A DNA stretch of 44,162 nucleotides from Endomicrobium sp. (GTDB lineage: Bacteria > Elusimicrobiota > Endomicrobiia > Endomicrobiales > Endomicrobiaceae), in the NCBI GenBank assembly GCA_031272265.1, contig JAISUD010000015.1:1-44162 (forward strand). Reading direction: 5' to 3'. This document shows, in pieces, positions 35,762 through 44,162 of the stretch. The position numbers and the translations under genes were made by a program. The notes below the pieces were generated by a model. It was not told the DNA's origin. It made no database searches and saw nothing but the letters and a program-made list of their open reading frames with translations. How positions within the stretch are numbered: the first letter of the stretch is position 1; every line of letters starts with the position of its first letter.

Positions 35762-37132
35762 ATGAAAAAACAGAGAATTAAGTTTTTATGTCGACAGTGC
35801 GGATACGATTGTGCTCAATGGCTCGGCAGATGCCCGTCTTGCGGAGCATGGAACAGTTTTACGGAAGAAAAGTTTTCAGAACCTGCCGGGAAGACGCATT
35901 TTGTTTCTAAACAGCTTGCCGGTTTTTCGTCTGAAGTTTTAAAGTTAAAAGAGATTTCAATTAAAGATTTTTCAAGGTACAGGACCGCAATAAAGGAATT
36001 TGACAATGTAATAGGTGGGGGAATTGTTCCCGGTTCTTTAATACTTTTAGGAGGAGCCCCGGGAATTGGCAAGTCTACACTTATGCTGCATATATCAAAT
36101 GCTTTGGGCAGCAAAAACAAAATTCTTTACGTATCGGGCGAAGAGTCTCTTTCTCAGGTTAAATCGCGCGCTGAACGCCTTAAAATAGAAAAAGATAATA
36201 TTTTTCTATTTTCTGAAACAAATCTTCAAAATATTATAACCGCTGTAGATAAAATACAGCCCAACTTTTTAGTTGTGGATTCAATCCAAACGACTTATCA
36301 TCCTGAGATTTCAAGCGCTCCCGGCACGGTTGTGCAGGTTCGTGAAACGGCAGCGGAGTTTTTAAGAATCGCCAAATCAAAAGATATTGCTGTGTTTCTT
36401 TTAGGACATATTACAAAAGAAGGCGATTTGGCAGGTCCTAGGGTTTTAGAGCATATTGTTGATACTGTATTGTATTTTGAAAATGAGCGGGCGCATAAAT
36501 ATAGAATCTTGAGGGCTTTCAAAAACAGATTTGGACCTACAAGCGAGATTGGAATTTTTGAGATGAACTCTTGGGGACTGTCCGAAATTTCAAATCCGTC
36601 TCTTGTTTTTTTAGGAGAACGTGCTTTAAACTCCGCTGGAAATGCCATAACCGTCTCAATGGAAGGAACAAGACCTTTTCTTTTGGAAGTGCAGGCTTTA
36701 ACTTCAAGAACTGCTTTCGGCTTGCCGCGCAGAATGGTATCAGGTTATGACGCAAACCGTGTTACGATTCTTATAGCAGTTTTGGAAAAGAAACTGAATA
36801 TGCCTTTTGGAATGCAGGACGTTTTTGTGAATATAGCAGGCGGGGTAAAGATTAAAGAAACTTCCGCGGATTTGTCAGTCGCTTGCGCCATAATGTCTGC
36901 AAGTGTAGGTTTTATTTGTCCCAGAGATATAATAGTTTTTGGGGAAGTCGGTCTTTCCGGTGAAGTTCGTTCTGTGTCTTTTGCTATGGAACGGATATGT
37001 GAAGCGGAAAAACTTGGTTTTAAAAAAGCGATAATACCGAAAGGCAATTTAAAGAATTTATCGTATAAAGGTGCAATGGAAGTAATCGGGACTGAGACTA
37101 TTGACTCCGCAGTTAAATTTTTAAGAGCTTAA
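35762..37132 (+). CDS. radA: DNA repair/recombination ATPase RadA
   Basis: 456 aa. RadA is a DnaB-like, RecA-related motor that drives branch migration and helps integrate single strands during transformation. An N-terminal zinc finger (Cys 10, 13, 24, 27 in FLCRQCGYDCAQWLGRCPSCGAW) precedes the Walker A GGAPGIGKST, the RadA-specific AFKNRFGPTSEIG, and a Lon-like C-terminal domain (FVNIAGGVKIKETSADLSVACAI, FGEVGLSGEVRSV). No clear SD. With comEC it keeps part of a DNA-uptake route in the genome. Confidence 0.96.
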   Translation: MKKQRIKFLCRQCGYDCAQWLGRCPSCGAWNSFTEEKFSEPAGKTHFVSKQLAGFSSEVLKLKEISIKDFSRYRTAIKEFDNVIGGGIVPGSLILLGGAPGIGKSTLMLHISNALGSKNKILYVSGEESLSQVKSRAERLKIEKDNIFLFSETNLQNIITAVDKIQPNFLVVDSIQTTYHPEISSAPGTVVQVRETAAEFLRIAKSKDIAVFLLGHITKEGDLAGPRVLEHIVDTVLYFENERAHKYRILRAFKNRFGPTSEIGIFEMNSWGLSEISNPSLVFLGERALNSAGNAITVSMEGTRPFLLEVQALTSRTAFGLPRRMVSGYDANRVTILIAVLEKKLNMPFGMQDVFVNIAGGVKIKETSADLSVACAIMSASVGFICPRDIIVFGEVGLSGEVRSVSFAMERICEAEKLGFKKAIIPKGNLKNLSYKGAMEVIGTETIDSAVKFLRA

Positions 37133-37140
37133 TAGTCATC

Positions 37141-37319
37141 GTGAAAAAATACCGTTCTTTTTTGCAGAAAAGATAAAACGCCTAAAGCAAGACACAACTA
37201 TAGCAGAGAAATTGTTTCTTATTGTTATTGGAGGTGCAGTTTATGTTAGCGGCGTTATGAATATGCTTAGTCAATTTGTGCCGAAAAATTTTATTTTTTA
37301 TTTCGGACAGTCTGGTTAA
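37141..37319 (+). pseudogene. Small membrane protein, probable frameshift
   Basis: GTG 37141 opens VKKYRSFF. One more T in the T6 tract (37158-37163) would join it to AEKIKRLKQDTTIAEKLFLIVIGGAVYVSGVMNML and SQFVPKNFIFYFGQSG, stop at 37317. The result is a peptide of about 60 aa with one membrane helix. Unrecognised. It is too short for the ORF track. Confidence 0.35.
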
Positions 37320-37349
37320 TATATTTTTGTCGCGTCGCCTATCTTAACG

Positions 37350-38699
37350 TTATTTTCCAAAAATATGTTTAGAAAGAAAATTAGTGCTAACGCCGCCGCT
37401 TTGAAATTTTTCATTCGCCATAATTTTACTGTGGAGGGAAGAAGTATTTTTAATACCCTCTATTTCAACTTCTCCTAAAGCTCTTTGCATTTTTATAATG
37501 GCTTCTTTTCTGTCTTTCCCAAAAGCGATAATCTTTGCGATTAAACTGTCGTAAAAAGGCGGTATTGTATAACCTGAATAAACATGCGTGTCCAGTCTTA
37601 TTCCGGGACCCCCCGGCAAAAATAATTTGCCGATTTTTCCCGGTGAAGGAATGAAGTCTCTGTCGGGATCCTCGGCATTTATTCTGCACTCTATGGCGTG
37701 ACCTTGAATTTTGATTTTCTCAGAGTCAATAGAGAGTTTTTCTCCTGCTGCGAGTTTTATTTGCTCTTTTACCAGATCTATGTCTGTAAGCATTTCAGTA
37801 ACAGGATGCTCTACTTGAATTCTGGTGTTCATCTCCATAAAGTAAAAATTGCCTTTCTTATCCACTAGAAACTCTATCGTTCCCACAGTGGAGTATTTTA
37901 TGGCCGCTGCGGCATTTTTTGCCGCTTTGCCCATTTTCTTCCTCAAAGCTTCACTGATTATAGGAGAGGGACTTTCTTCAACGAGTTTCTGATGTCGTCT
38001 TTGTATGGAGCAGTCTCTTTCCGGAAGATAAATGCTTTTTCCGTACTTATCCGCAACTATTTGAAATTCTATGTGATGGGGTTCTTCTATATATTTTTCC
38101 ATGTACACTTCGGGATTTCCAAAAGCAGCTTTTGCTTCTGTTTGAGCCGTGATTATAGAATTTTGCAGAGTTTCTTCGGAGATGACTATTCTCATGCCTT
38201 TCCCACCGCCGCCCGCAGTTGCTTTGATAATGACGGGATATCCTATTTTTTTTGCCATACTGAAAATTTCAGGGTCATTGACATTAATGGGATTTTCCGA
38301 ACCGGAAAGTATGGGAATACCTGAATCTTTCATCAGTTTTATAGCGGTAATTTTGTCGCCCATTTGTTCTATTGCTTTTGTTGAAGGGCCTATGAATTTG
38401 AGCCCGCAAGTTTCGCAGACTTCCGCAAAATAGGTGTTTTCAGCTAGGAATCCGTATCCGGGATGAATTGCGTCTGCACCTGAAATTTCTGCAGCCGCTA
38501 TAATACTTGGTATATTTAGATAGCTTTCAGAAGCGCTTGTGCTGCCGACACATATAGCTTTGTCAGCAAGTTTTACGTGCATGCTTTCTCTGTCAACTTC
38601 TGAATGTATAGCTACGGTTTTGATAGCCAGCTCTCTGCACGCTCTTATGATTCTGCAGGCTATTTCTCCTCTATTTGCAATCAGGATTTTTTCAAACAT
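37350..38699 (-). CDS. accC: Biotin carboxylase subunit of acetyl-CoA carboxylase
   Basis: 449 aa from ATG 38699, which has AGGAG upstream and gives the exact usual AccC length; the track start at 38774 adds 25 non-homologous residues. It carboxylates biotin on AccB using ATP and bicarbonate. MFEKILIANRGEIACRIIRAC, HPGYGFLAEN, the ATP-grasp KATAGGGGKGMRIV, YMEKYIEEPHHIEFQI, RDCSIQRRHQKLVEESP and EMNTRIQVEHPVTEM are all present. The last gene of pepP-efp-accB-accC. Confidence 0.97.
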   Translation of the reverse strand: MFEKILIANRGEIACRIIRACRELAIKTVAIHSEVDRESMHVKLADKAICVGSTSASESYLNIPSIIAAAEISGADAIHPGYGFLAENTYFAEVCETCGLKFIGPSTKAIEQMGDKITAIKLMKDSGIPILSGSENPINVNDPEIFSMAKKIGYPVIIKATAGGGGKGMRIVISEETLQNSIITAQTEAKAAFGNPEVYMEKYIEEPHHIEFQIVADKYGKSIYLPERDCSIQRRHQKLVEESPSPIISEALRKKMGKAAKNAAAAIKYSTVGTIEFLVDKKGNFYFMEMNTRIQVEHPVTEMLTDIDLVKEQIKLAAGEKLSIDSEKIKIQGHAIECRINAEDPDRDFIPSPGKIGKLFLPGGPGIRLDTHVYSGYTIPPFYDSLIAKIIAFGKDRKEAIIKMQRALGEVEIEGIKNTSSLHSKIMANEKFQSGGVSTNFLSKHIFGK

Positions 38700-38784
38700 C
38701 TTATCTCCTATTTTTAAGCACGATTTGAAATTCCAGTAAAATATTAGAGCCGCGCACATGGCGCAGCCCTGCATTGTATTTATA

Positions 38785-39255
38785 TTAACTGTTGTTATCT
38801 GCGTCGCCGTCCGCGTTATCTACTAAGAACAATTCTTGTCCGTACTCTACCGCTTGACCGTTTGAGACTAAAACTTTTAATATTTTGCCTTTAGCGTTAG
38901 AATGCACATCTTTAATGATTTTCATAGCTTCTATTTGTCCTATTTTTTGCCCGACAGTTATATTATCTCCTTCTTTAACAAATGGATACTTGTCATTGTT
39001 TTGAACGCTGATAAAAGTACCTACCATTGGTGACTTAATATAAGTGGGCGGTAATTTCTCTTCTTCTTTTTTGTCTTCCTTTTTCTCTTCTTTATCTTTG
39101 TCTATAATGACTGTCTCACTTGCTTTATCTGTTGCTGTCATAGTCGCGTCACTTTTTTTAAAGTATATATAGTATTTGTCGTTTTGATAGCGCATTTCCT
39201 CAATGTCCGTATTTTTTGTTGATTTTAAAAATTCTTTAATTTCCTGCAGATCCAT
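38785..39255 (-). CDS. accB: Biotin carboxyl carrier protein
   Basis: 156 aa. The C-terminal biotinyl domain has SPMVGTFISV, VGQKIGQIEAMKII with the biotin-acceptor Lys112, and GQAVEYGQELFLV. The middle is a charged linker (KDKEEKKEDKKEEE). The N-terminus is the usual helical AccB region. The protein carries CO2 between AccC and the carboxyltransferase. It lies directly upstream of accC, as in most bacteria. Confidence 0.96.
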   Translation of the reverse strand: MDLQEIKEFLKSTKNTDIEEMRYQNDKYYIYFKKSDATMTATDKASETVIIDKDKEEKKEDKKEEEKLPPTYIKSPMVGTFISVQNNDKYPFVKEGDNITVGQKIGQIEAMKIIKDVHSNAKGKILKVLVSNGQAVEYGQELFLVDNADGDADNNS

Positions 39256-39325
39256 TTTAGCCTCGTTATTGTTGCTTTTGCGGACAGCATTTAAAATCGG
39301 ATAATCTGTCCGATTCCAGAATTAT

Positions 39326-39892
39326 TTATGCTCTTTCCACGTATTCCCCAGTTCTTGTGTCAACTTTTATTTTATCGCCTTCTTTAATAAAGAGAGGCAC
39401 GCGGATATTCGCGCCGGTCTCAAGTTTGGCTGTTTTCGTCATATTGGAAACGGAATCGCCCTTGATTCCCGGTTCTGCCTGCGCTATTGTCATTTCCATG
39501 ATTATAGGCAGCTCTATGTTTATAAGTTCGTTTTCCAGATATATTGCCTCAATTTCTAGATTTTCTTTGAGAAAGTTTATTGTTTCTCCTAAAATTTCTT
39601 TTGGAACTGTTATTTGTTCGTAAGTGTCCATATCCATAAAATTGAAGTTTTTACCGTCCTTATATAAAAATTGCTTTTTGCGTTTTGTAATATTTAATGT
39701 TTCAAATTTTTCGCCCGACTTGAATGTACGTTCAATAATACAGCCTTTTTTAAGATGCCTGAGTTTTACGCGCATAACGGCGCCGCCTTTGCCAGGTTTA
39801 TGATTTTGAAACCATGCAATCTGATAAGGTTCTCCGTCCACTAAAATATTAAGTCCGTTTCTAAAGTCCGACGTTGATAACGTTGATAACAT
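39326..39892 (-). CDS. efp: Translation elongation factor P
   Basis: 188 aa. EF-P relieves stalling at polyproline. The KOW-like N-domain reads MLSTLSTSDFRNGLNILVDGEPYQI; the tip loop HKPGKGGAV carries the modifiable Lys35. The C-terminus TGEYVERA is typical. GGAGA precedes ATG. Several lipoprotein paralogues in the window contain proline runs, which makes EF-P relevant to them. The Lys-modifying enzymes are not in the window. Confidence 0.96.
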   Translation of the reverse strand: MLSTLSTSDFRNGLNILVDGEPYQIAWFQNHKPGKGGAVMRVKLRHLKKGCIIERTFKSGEKFETLNITKRKKQFLYKDGKNFNFMDMDTYEQITVPKEILGETINFLKENLEIEAIYLENELINIELPIIMEMTIAQAEPGIKGDSVSNMTKTAKLETGANIRVPLFIKEGDKIKVDTRTGEYVERA

Positions 39893-39905
39893 TTTTATCT
39901 CCGAA

Positions 39906-40973
39906 TCAGTACTCTGCTGAAGTCAAGACTTTGCAGTCGTTTTCTTTTATTAGTACTGTGTCTTCAATTCTTACGCCAAATTCACCCTTGATGTATATGC
40001 CAGGCTCCACCGTGACCACCATATGCGTTAAAAAAACACCTCCAGCTGTTGATGATAAAGTAGGCGTTTCGTGAATTTCTATGCCTACTCCGTGTCCAGT
40101 AGTGTGAATAAAATTCTCTTTGTATCCGGCTGTTTCTATAATATTTCTTGCTGTTTTATCTGCCCACGATATAGGCAGTCCTGCTTTTATTTCTTTTAAA
40201 ACGGCGTTTTGAGAGTTTTTTACAATATCCCAGACTTTTTTATAGTTACTGTTTTCAGATTTTCCTAAGAAATAGGTGCGCGTTAAGTCAGAACAATAGC
40301 CGTTGTATGTGCAGCCTATGTCTATGATTATTATATCGTTTTCGGCTATTTTGCGTTTTGAACTAATATGATGAGGGTTGGCAGAATTGTCGCCTGAAGC
40401 GATTATAGGTGTAAAGCTCTGCATCACTTTGTTTTTGGCAAATAATTCAAGTATCCTGTAATGTACGTCAAGTTCGCTTAGACCCGGTTTCACCTCGTGC
40501 TTAATTGTACTGCATATTTCGGAAGTAATTTGACAGGCTTTCTTTAAATTTTTAATTTCATTTGTGTCTTTTATAAGTCGTAAGTCGTCTAAAACGCCTA
40601 TTTTTTTTATAACGTTGGTTCTTTCAGATTTTAGATTTTCGTTTATTAAAATAAAGTCCAGTGCGTTTGTATGTTTTGGATCTATTAACAAAGCGTCTGT
40701 TTTATTTTGTTTTAAAATCTCAATAAGCGTTTTATGAAAGGACGACTCCGCCTGTATAATATTAATATGGATATGCGCGTCTTGCTTGCCGAAATATTCT
40801 TTTATCTGGTTTTCAATCATTTTCTGGCATATAGCATATGTTTTATCTTTTAAAACTAAAAGCCAAAATCCGCCGAATCCCGCGCCACTAAGATAGAAAA
40901 TCTCTTCAGTATTTGTAAAAAGAACACCGTCTGTTTTGTATTTAGCGAATATTTTTGATATTTTATCTTTCAT
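39906..40973 (-). CDS. Xaa-Pro aminopeptidase family (M24) peptidase
   Basis: 355 aa from ATG 40973, with AGGA at good spacing; the track start 41018 is unsupported. The dinuclear-metal ligands of the pita-bread fold are in order: Asp in IDIGCTYNGYCSD, second Asp in SDLTRTY, His in TTGHGVGIEIHETP, Glu in VEPGIYI and Glu in GVRIEDTVL. The N-terminal creatinase-like domain is present. pepP/pepQ-type, cleaving bonds next to proline. It is the first gene of the efp-accBC run, a widespread arrangement. Confidence 0.92.
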   Translation of the reverse strand: MKDKISKIFAKYKTDGVLFTNTEEIFYLSGAGFGGFWLLVLKDKTYAICQKMIENQIKEYFGKQDAHIHINIIQAESSFHKTLIEILKQNKTDALLIDPKHTNALDFILINENLKSERTNVIKKIGVLDDLRLIKDTNEIKNLKKACQITSEICSTIKHEVKPGLSELDVHYRILELFAKNKVMQSFTPIIASGDNSANPHHISSKRKIAENDIIIIDIGCTYNGYCSDLTRTYFLGKSENSNYKKVWDIVKNSQNAVLKEIKAGLPISWADKTARNIIETAGYKENFIHTTGHGVGIEIHETPTLSSTAGGVFLTHMVVTVEPGIYIKGEFGVRIEDTVLIKENDCKVLTSAEY

Positions 40974-41018
40974 ATTTTCCTGCTGTTTTACTACGGCTCT
41001 TTGATTGTTAAATAACAC

Positions 41019-41047
41019 TTGACACTGAATAGCTATTTTACTATAAT
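41019..41047 (+). promoter_or_regulatory. Consensus sigma-70 promoter of the cold-shock gene
   Basis: TTGACA (41019-41024), exactly 17 bases, then TATAAT (41042-41047): a perfect match to the housekeeping consensus. The transcript would carry a 5' leader of about 65-70 bases before the ATG. A long leader is common for cold-shock mRNAs, which fold differently at low temperature. Confidence 0.85.
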
Positions 41048-41121
41048 ACTACCACAATCACAAGAGGTGATTGAAGTTTAGTTGTCCGCGGAGCGGATAG
41101 GAAAATAAGGAGTTGTAAGCA

Positions 41122-41325
41122 ATGGCACAAGGTAAAGTAAAGTGGTTTAACGATCAGAAAGGTTATGGATTTATTTCTAACGACGACGGATCAGGCGATG
41201 TTTTCGCGCATTATTCAGCTATTCAATCTGAAGGTTTTAAATCGTTAGCGGAAGGCGACAGCGTTGAATTTGAAGTTGTAAACTCGGACAAGGGACCTAA
41301 AGCAACAAACATAAAAAAGATTTAG
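41122..41325 (+). CDS. Cold-shock domain RNA chaperone
   Basis: 67 aa, the standard CspA size. RNP1 KGYGFI and RNP2 VFAHYSAI lie in the order [28 protein letters not shown], and the end reads [10 protein letters not shown]. It binds single-stranded nucleic acid and melts RNA structure. AAGGAG is 8 bases before ATG, and with the perfect promoter this predicts strong expression. Single gene with its own terminator. Confidence 0.96.
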   Translation: MAQGKVKWFNDQKGYGFISNDDGSGDVFAHYSAIQSEGFKSLAEGDSVEFEVVNSDKGPKATNIKKI

Positions 41326-41350
41326 ACTATAATCAATCAGTTTTAAATTA

Positions 41351-41386
41351 AAAAGACCTTAGGGGAGTTTTCCTTGAGGTCTTTTT
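41351..41386 (+). terminator. Intrinsic terminator of the cold-shock gene
   Basis: AAAAGACCT (41351-41359) pairs with AGGTCTTTT (41377-41385), with further TAGG/CCTT pairing inside, and the stem ends in a T run. It is 25 bases after the stop codon. Strong and typical. Confidence 0.85.
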
Positions 41387-41666
41387 AACTTTGTTATATT
41401 GAAAAAATACGAATTTTGAAAGTCTTTAACAAATGCGTGTTAAAGAAAAATCGTTGTTAAAATTAGAAAATGTAATTGGCGGCAGATAAAAAGTTATAAA
41501 CAAAGCCTGACAAACAACAAGGCGGCAAACGATGAAAAACAAACTGCGTTGCTATTTATTAATAAGTCTTGTCTCGTCGGAATTAAGTGTATGCGCACGG
41601 ATTGTAATATATGCGCTTATAAATGACTTGATACCTTTGAGTGTTATCTAATACAAGCAAAAGAAT

Positions 41667-41695
41667 GATGACGAAAAATGTAAATTGTAAACTTT
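41667..41695 (+). repeat. Right copy of inverted pair, with TGTAAATTGTAAAC
   Basis: gatgacgaaaaatgtaaatt then gtaaacttt is nearly the reverse complement of 2937-2963, with one extra base and few mismatches. The core 14-mer at 41679-41692 is identical to 99-112 and 42851-42864. Confidence 0.6.
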
Positions 41696-41717
41696 AAAGC
41701 TATTGATGTTATATCAG

Positions 41718-41746
41718 AAGCCATTAATTTAAGATGGCTTTTTTTA
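41718..41746 (+). terminator. Terminator-like hairpin
   Basis: AAGCCAT and ATGGCTT form the stem around a 9-nt loop, followed by T7. No gene lies just upstream on this strand, so it may end a short RNA that includes the 41667-41695 repeat, or act as a barrier before the lipoprotein cluster. Confidence 0.55.
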
Positions 41747-42015
41747 ATATTTTTTGATATGATTTATTAAGCTTGATAACTTTTCTTTTTTAAATCACGG
41801 AGGGAAGTGGAGTTTTTAATCAACAAGTTATCAAGAATAAGATCTGAAGTTATCAATGATCAAAAAGAATAGTTTAAAGGATCTATTTTATTTAGATGTA
41901 ATTGACAACATGCAAAGAGAAGGAGTAAAATATTGTTAGAAAGAACAAGGAAAATGACAATGACTAACAATTTACAAAATTCTGTGAAAGTGTAAGTGTT
42001 CTAAGAAAGGTGAAA

Positions 42016-42845
42016 ATGAGAAAAATTGCAATAGTATTAATATTATTCCACATTAATCGGCTGCGCTAAACAACCAGAAATAACCACAAACCAGAACGGA
42101 AACGAAATAAACAAACTAAAAGCCGGAATAGAAAGAATAGAGAGAAATTATAAAAGCGAAATTTTTTGGAACAGAATGGGGATGGGAATAATAACGCTAA
42201 CAGGAATAATAGTAATTACAATACTTGCAATAAATAACTGCAAATTAACAAACAAAATAGACCAAACAAAAACAGGCATTAGCGAATCCCAACAAGATCA
42301 ACAAGATATATTCAGAAATAAAAAAACAGATAGAAAACTTATACCACAAAGCCGATGAAGTAGAAGAAACACTTCAGGAGGCACTCAATGAAGCAAGAGA
42401 AAAACCTGAATCAATAAGAGAAGAAATGAAAATATGCAACGAAAAAACAGAAAGCAAAATTGGAGGATTACAAAATAACCTACAAGAACTAACACAAGAA
42501 ACATCAAGAATAAAAGAGGAATTTAAAGAAGAAATAAAATAAATAAGAGAAAAAGTAACCGAAATAGAATCATCAGAACAAAAAGAATCAGAAAGAACAA
42601 GAGAAGACATAGACCAAATGAAAACAGACATTAGAGAACTCCAAGAACGACAGAGCGATCTAACAACAACAATGGAAGAAAAGAATGAAGACACAAAAAG
42701 AGAAACAGAAACTCTATCAAAAGGAGAAGAAGTAATACACCAAGAAATAATAGAAATAAGGGAAACAATGGAACAAATAAGAAAGGAAATAAACCAAATA
42801 AAACAACCAAGAATAGAAGCAGAAACACAAACAGATGAAAAGTAG
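42016..42845 (+). pseudogene. Coiled-coil lipoprotein-family paralogue, broken
   Basis: AAGGTG precedes ATG 42016. One extra base in attccacattaat disrupts FQLIGC. The next frame gives KQPEITTNQN, SEIFWNRMGMGIITLTGIIVITILAINN (membrane helix) and Cys. A second shift near 42330 leads to a long Glu/Lys/Gln-rich coiled coil (IEEIEQ-like heptads), with an in-frame TAA at 42539-42541. It then continues to EAETQTDEK and TAG 42843. Repaired, it would be about 275 aa. Track ORFs 42176 and 42618 are its pieces. Layout is the same as 1616-2118 and 43325 onward. Confidence 0.75.
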
Positions 42846-42850
42846 AATTC

Positions 42851-42864
42851 TGTAAATTGTAAAC
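42851..42864 (+). repeat. TGTAAATTGTAAAC motif, copy 3
   Basis: Exact 14-mer, 32 bases before the ATG of the next paralogue and preceded by GAATTC, as at 791-795 (GATTC) and 41978-41982 (AATTC). The shared layout (ATTC-TGTAAA-N-TGTAA, then ..TAAG, ATG) suggests a common upstream element for the family. Confidence 0.6.
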
Positions 42865-42895
42865 ATTTTAGAAATAAGCATTTTAGAAAATAAAA

Positions 42896-43315
42896 ATGAA
42901 AAAAGCTGCAATAGTATTAATCGTGTTTCAACTAATCGGCTGCACTGGAAAACCTGATACTGTTATTATCGACAGACACCAAACAGGAGAAGAAGGAAAG
43001 CCTATTATTATTATCACCGGACAATCAACAGGAGGGGAACAACCACATACTACTATTATTAACAACAGATGCCCAACATCAACAAAAACACCTGAACCAG
43101 TACAAACATCACCACCAGTACAAACATCACCACCAGCACAAACATAAATACCAACAAAAATGGGAACAACAGAAAAAATAGTAGCCACCACCATCGTACT
43201 ATTTCTATCAGCAATAGCCATATACAACTTATGCAAGTGTTGCAGTCAGGAACAGGGAATAACTACTGATAAAAAGGAAAAACGACAAATTATACTTATG
43301 CCGAACCAACCATAA
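42896..43315 (+). pseudogene. Lipoprotein-family paralogue with in-frame stop before the membrane helix
   Basis: The first 83 codons give MKKAAIVLIVFQLIGC (Cys16), a periplasmic part rich in Ile/Thr (PIIIITGQS) and a repeat PVQTSPP-PVQTSPP-like end, then TAA 43145. The same frame then continues open for 55 codons: MGTTEKIVATTIVLFLSAIAIYNLCKCC and a basic end, to TAA 43313. The helix with Cys pair matches the other family members, so the natural gene was probably 139 codons. The short form would be a normal soluble-tail lipoprotein without the helix. The ATG of MGTTEK could also re-initiate translation. Confidence 0.65.
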
Positions 43316-43324
43316 TTAAGATAA

Positions 43325-44162
43325 ATGAGAAGAATCGCAATAATACTAATTTTATTTCAACTAATCGGATGTATACAGCAGCCAGCAATAACTACAAACC
43401 AAAATGCAAAAGAAATAAACGAACTAAAAACTGCCATTGAAACAATAAAAAAAGGAAGAGAACATGATAAACAACAAATAGAAAGGTATGAAAGCGAAAT
43501 TTTTTGTAACAGAGTATAGGCAGCAGTAGGAATAGGAATTGGAGTAATAGCAATAATAGCGATTGGAGTAGTTGTAAAAAATAACCTTGAATTAAAAAAC
43601 AAAATAGAAGAAGGAAAAAACAACTAGAAAAAACCCGAGATGGAACGCAAGGAAGTATAACCTCATTATTAAACAGAGTAGAACAACCAAAACGGAAAGC
43701 TGATAAAGCAGAAAAAGATATAGAAGAGCTAAAACAAAACGTAACCAATTTGCAAGAGGCACACGCAAACGACATATCTGCACTACAGCAGCAAGCTACT
43801 AGACTAGAGGACAATATAAAAGCAACAGAACAAAGAGTAACCGACACCCACGCGGGGGATTAAGAGACGAAATAAGAAAAGGAGAACAGACAAATAATGC
43901 GAACGCAGAAGCTATAAAAAAAACAAACGAAAGGATAACCAATATAAACAAAGAACTCAATGAAAAGACGGACGATGCAGTCGACGAATTAACAGCAAAA
44001 TTAGACGAGGTGCAAAAGACATTAACCTCTAAACAAACGCAACAGGAAGAACAGCGCAGACGTCAAGAGGAAGAACAGCGCAAGCTATCACAACAACCAA
44101 CACGCGAGGCAGTCCCACTCGACGAACCACCAGACCACCCAAAAAAAGCAGACCCATGTGGC
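43325..44162 (+). pseudogene. Coiled-coil lipoprotein-family paralogue, broken, runs off the window
   Basis: ATG 43325 opens MRRIAIILILFQLIGC (Cys16), QNAKEINELKTAIETI and YESEIFCNRV, then in-frame TAG 43517. The same frame continues AAVGIGIGVIAIIAIGVVV (helix) to a further TAG. Another frame carries a coiled coil (KADKAEKDIEELKQNVTNLQ..LEDNIKATEQRV) to TAA after a G5 tract near 43855. A third frame continues IRKGEQTNNANAEAI...ELTAKLDEVQKTL, EEQRRRQEEEQRKL and a proline-rich end still open at 44162. In the paralogues FWN stands where this has FCN. At least 280 aa when joined. Confidence 0.7.

Larger units (their letters stand above)
41391..42015. other. Leader region of the right lipoprotein cluster
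   Basis: About 620 bases with no gene. It holds the right copy of the inverted repeat (41667-41695), a second terminator-like hairpin (41718-41746), and a degraded copy of the 781-814 element (41974-41996) just before the next paralogue. It mirrors the arrangement to the left of CDS 828. Confidence 0.5.

Noticed and set aside
43392-43847. 151-aa and similar Leu/Phe-rich minus-strand ORFs opposite the lipoprotein cluster
   Set aside because: These hydrophobic translations arise from reading A-rich coiled-coil DNA backwards; no start signals.

Overview
The window looks like a piece of the reduced, AT-rich chromosome of a bacterial endosymbiont, most likely an Endomicrobium-type member of the Elusimicrobiota (the termite-gut flagellate symbiont group). 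This placement is an inference. It rests on the low GC, the full-length housekeeping genes sitting beside many broken genes, the A/T-homopolymer frameshifts, and the retained comEC and restriction-modification remnants. No rRNA gene or other decisive marker is present.

Layout. (1) 1-2724: two intact and one broken gene of a paralogous lipoprotein family with near-identical N-termini (M(R/K)(R/K)IA..LILFQLIGC). (2) 3.5-5.9 kb: nadD, yqeK and a decayed LytR-CpsA-Psr/LytR_C gene. (3) 5.9-7.5 kb: gene-poor, with one unidentified decayed gene. (4) 7.6-9.5 kb: a large radical SAM protein. (5) 9.6-11.7 kb: minus-strand thiL-tsaE-tsaB, divergent from comEC (C-terminal part apparently shifted out of frame) and nadK. 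(6) 14.5-16.2 kb: a chain of very small membrane-protein ORFs, several overlapping by ATGA and several broken. (7) 16.3-24.4 kb, minus strand: tRNA-Gln, ispE, pdxA, a SurA/PpiC-like isomerase, ychF, proA and aconitase. (8) 24.8-27.9 kb: gap-pgk-secG (no tpiA between pgk and secG), tRNA-Leu and tRNA-Gly. (9) 27.9-31.5 kb: a small defence-type island with an unrecognised 502-aa protein, an intact D12-class adenine methylase and a broken restriction endonuclease. (10) 31.6-37.1 kb: der, plsY, HU, a MerR regulator, tRNA-Pro, a broken membrane/coiled-coil gene and radA. (11) 37.3-41.3 kb: pepP-efp-accB-accC (minus strand) and a cold-shock gene with a consensus promoter and a terminator. (12) 42.0-44.2 kb: three more members of the lipoprotein family, all interrupted, the last running off the window.

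How the genes work together. The core genes cover NAD synthesis (nadD, nadK), tRNA t6A modification (tsaB, tsaE), thiamine and pyridoxal phosphate (thiL, pdxA), isoprenoids (ispE), proline (proA), citrate/isocitrate conversion (aconitase), lower glycolysis, fatty-acid and phospholipid synthesis (accBC, plsY), ribosome function (der, efp) and DNA uptake/repair (comEC, radA).

The most unusual content is the lipoprotein family at both ends. Each member has a lipobox at Cys16; most then have a second transmembrane helix, often Cys-rich at its cytoplasmic edge, and an A-rich, often coiled-coil tail. The genes are associated with short TGTAAATTGTAAAC-type repeats. Most copies are broken, and several of the breaks look like single-base contractions of homopolymers. 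Second is the array of tiny membrane-protein ORFs between nadK and tRNA-Gln.
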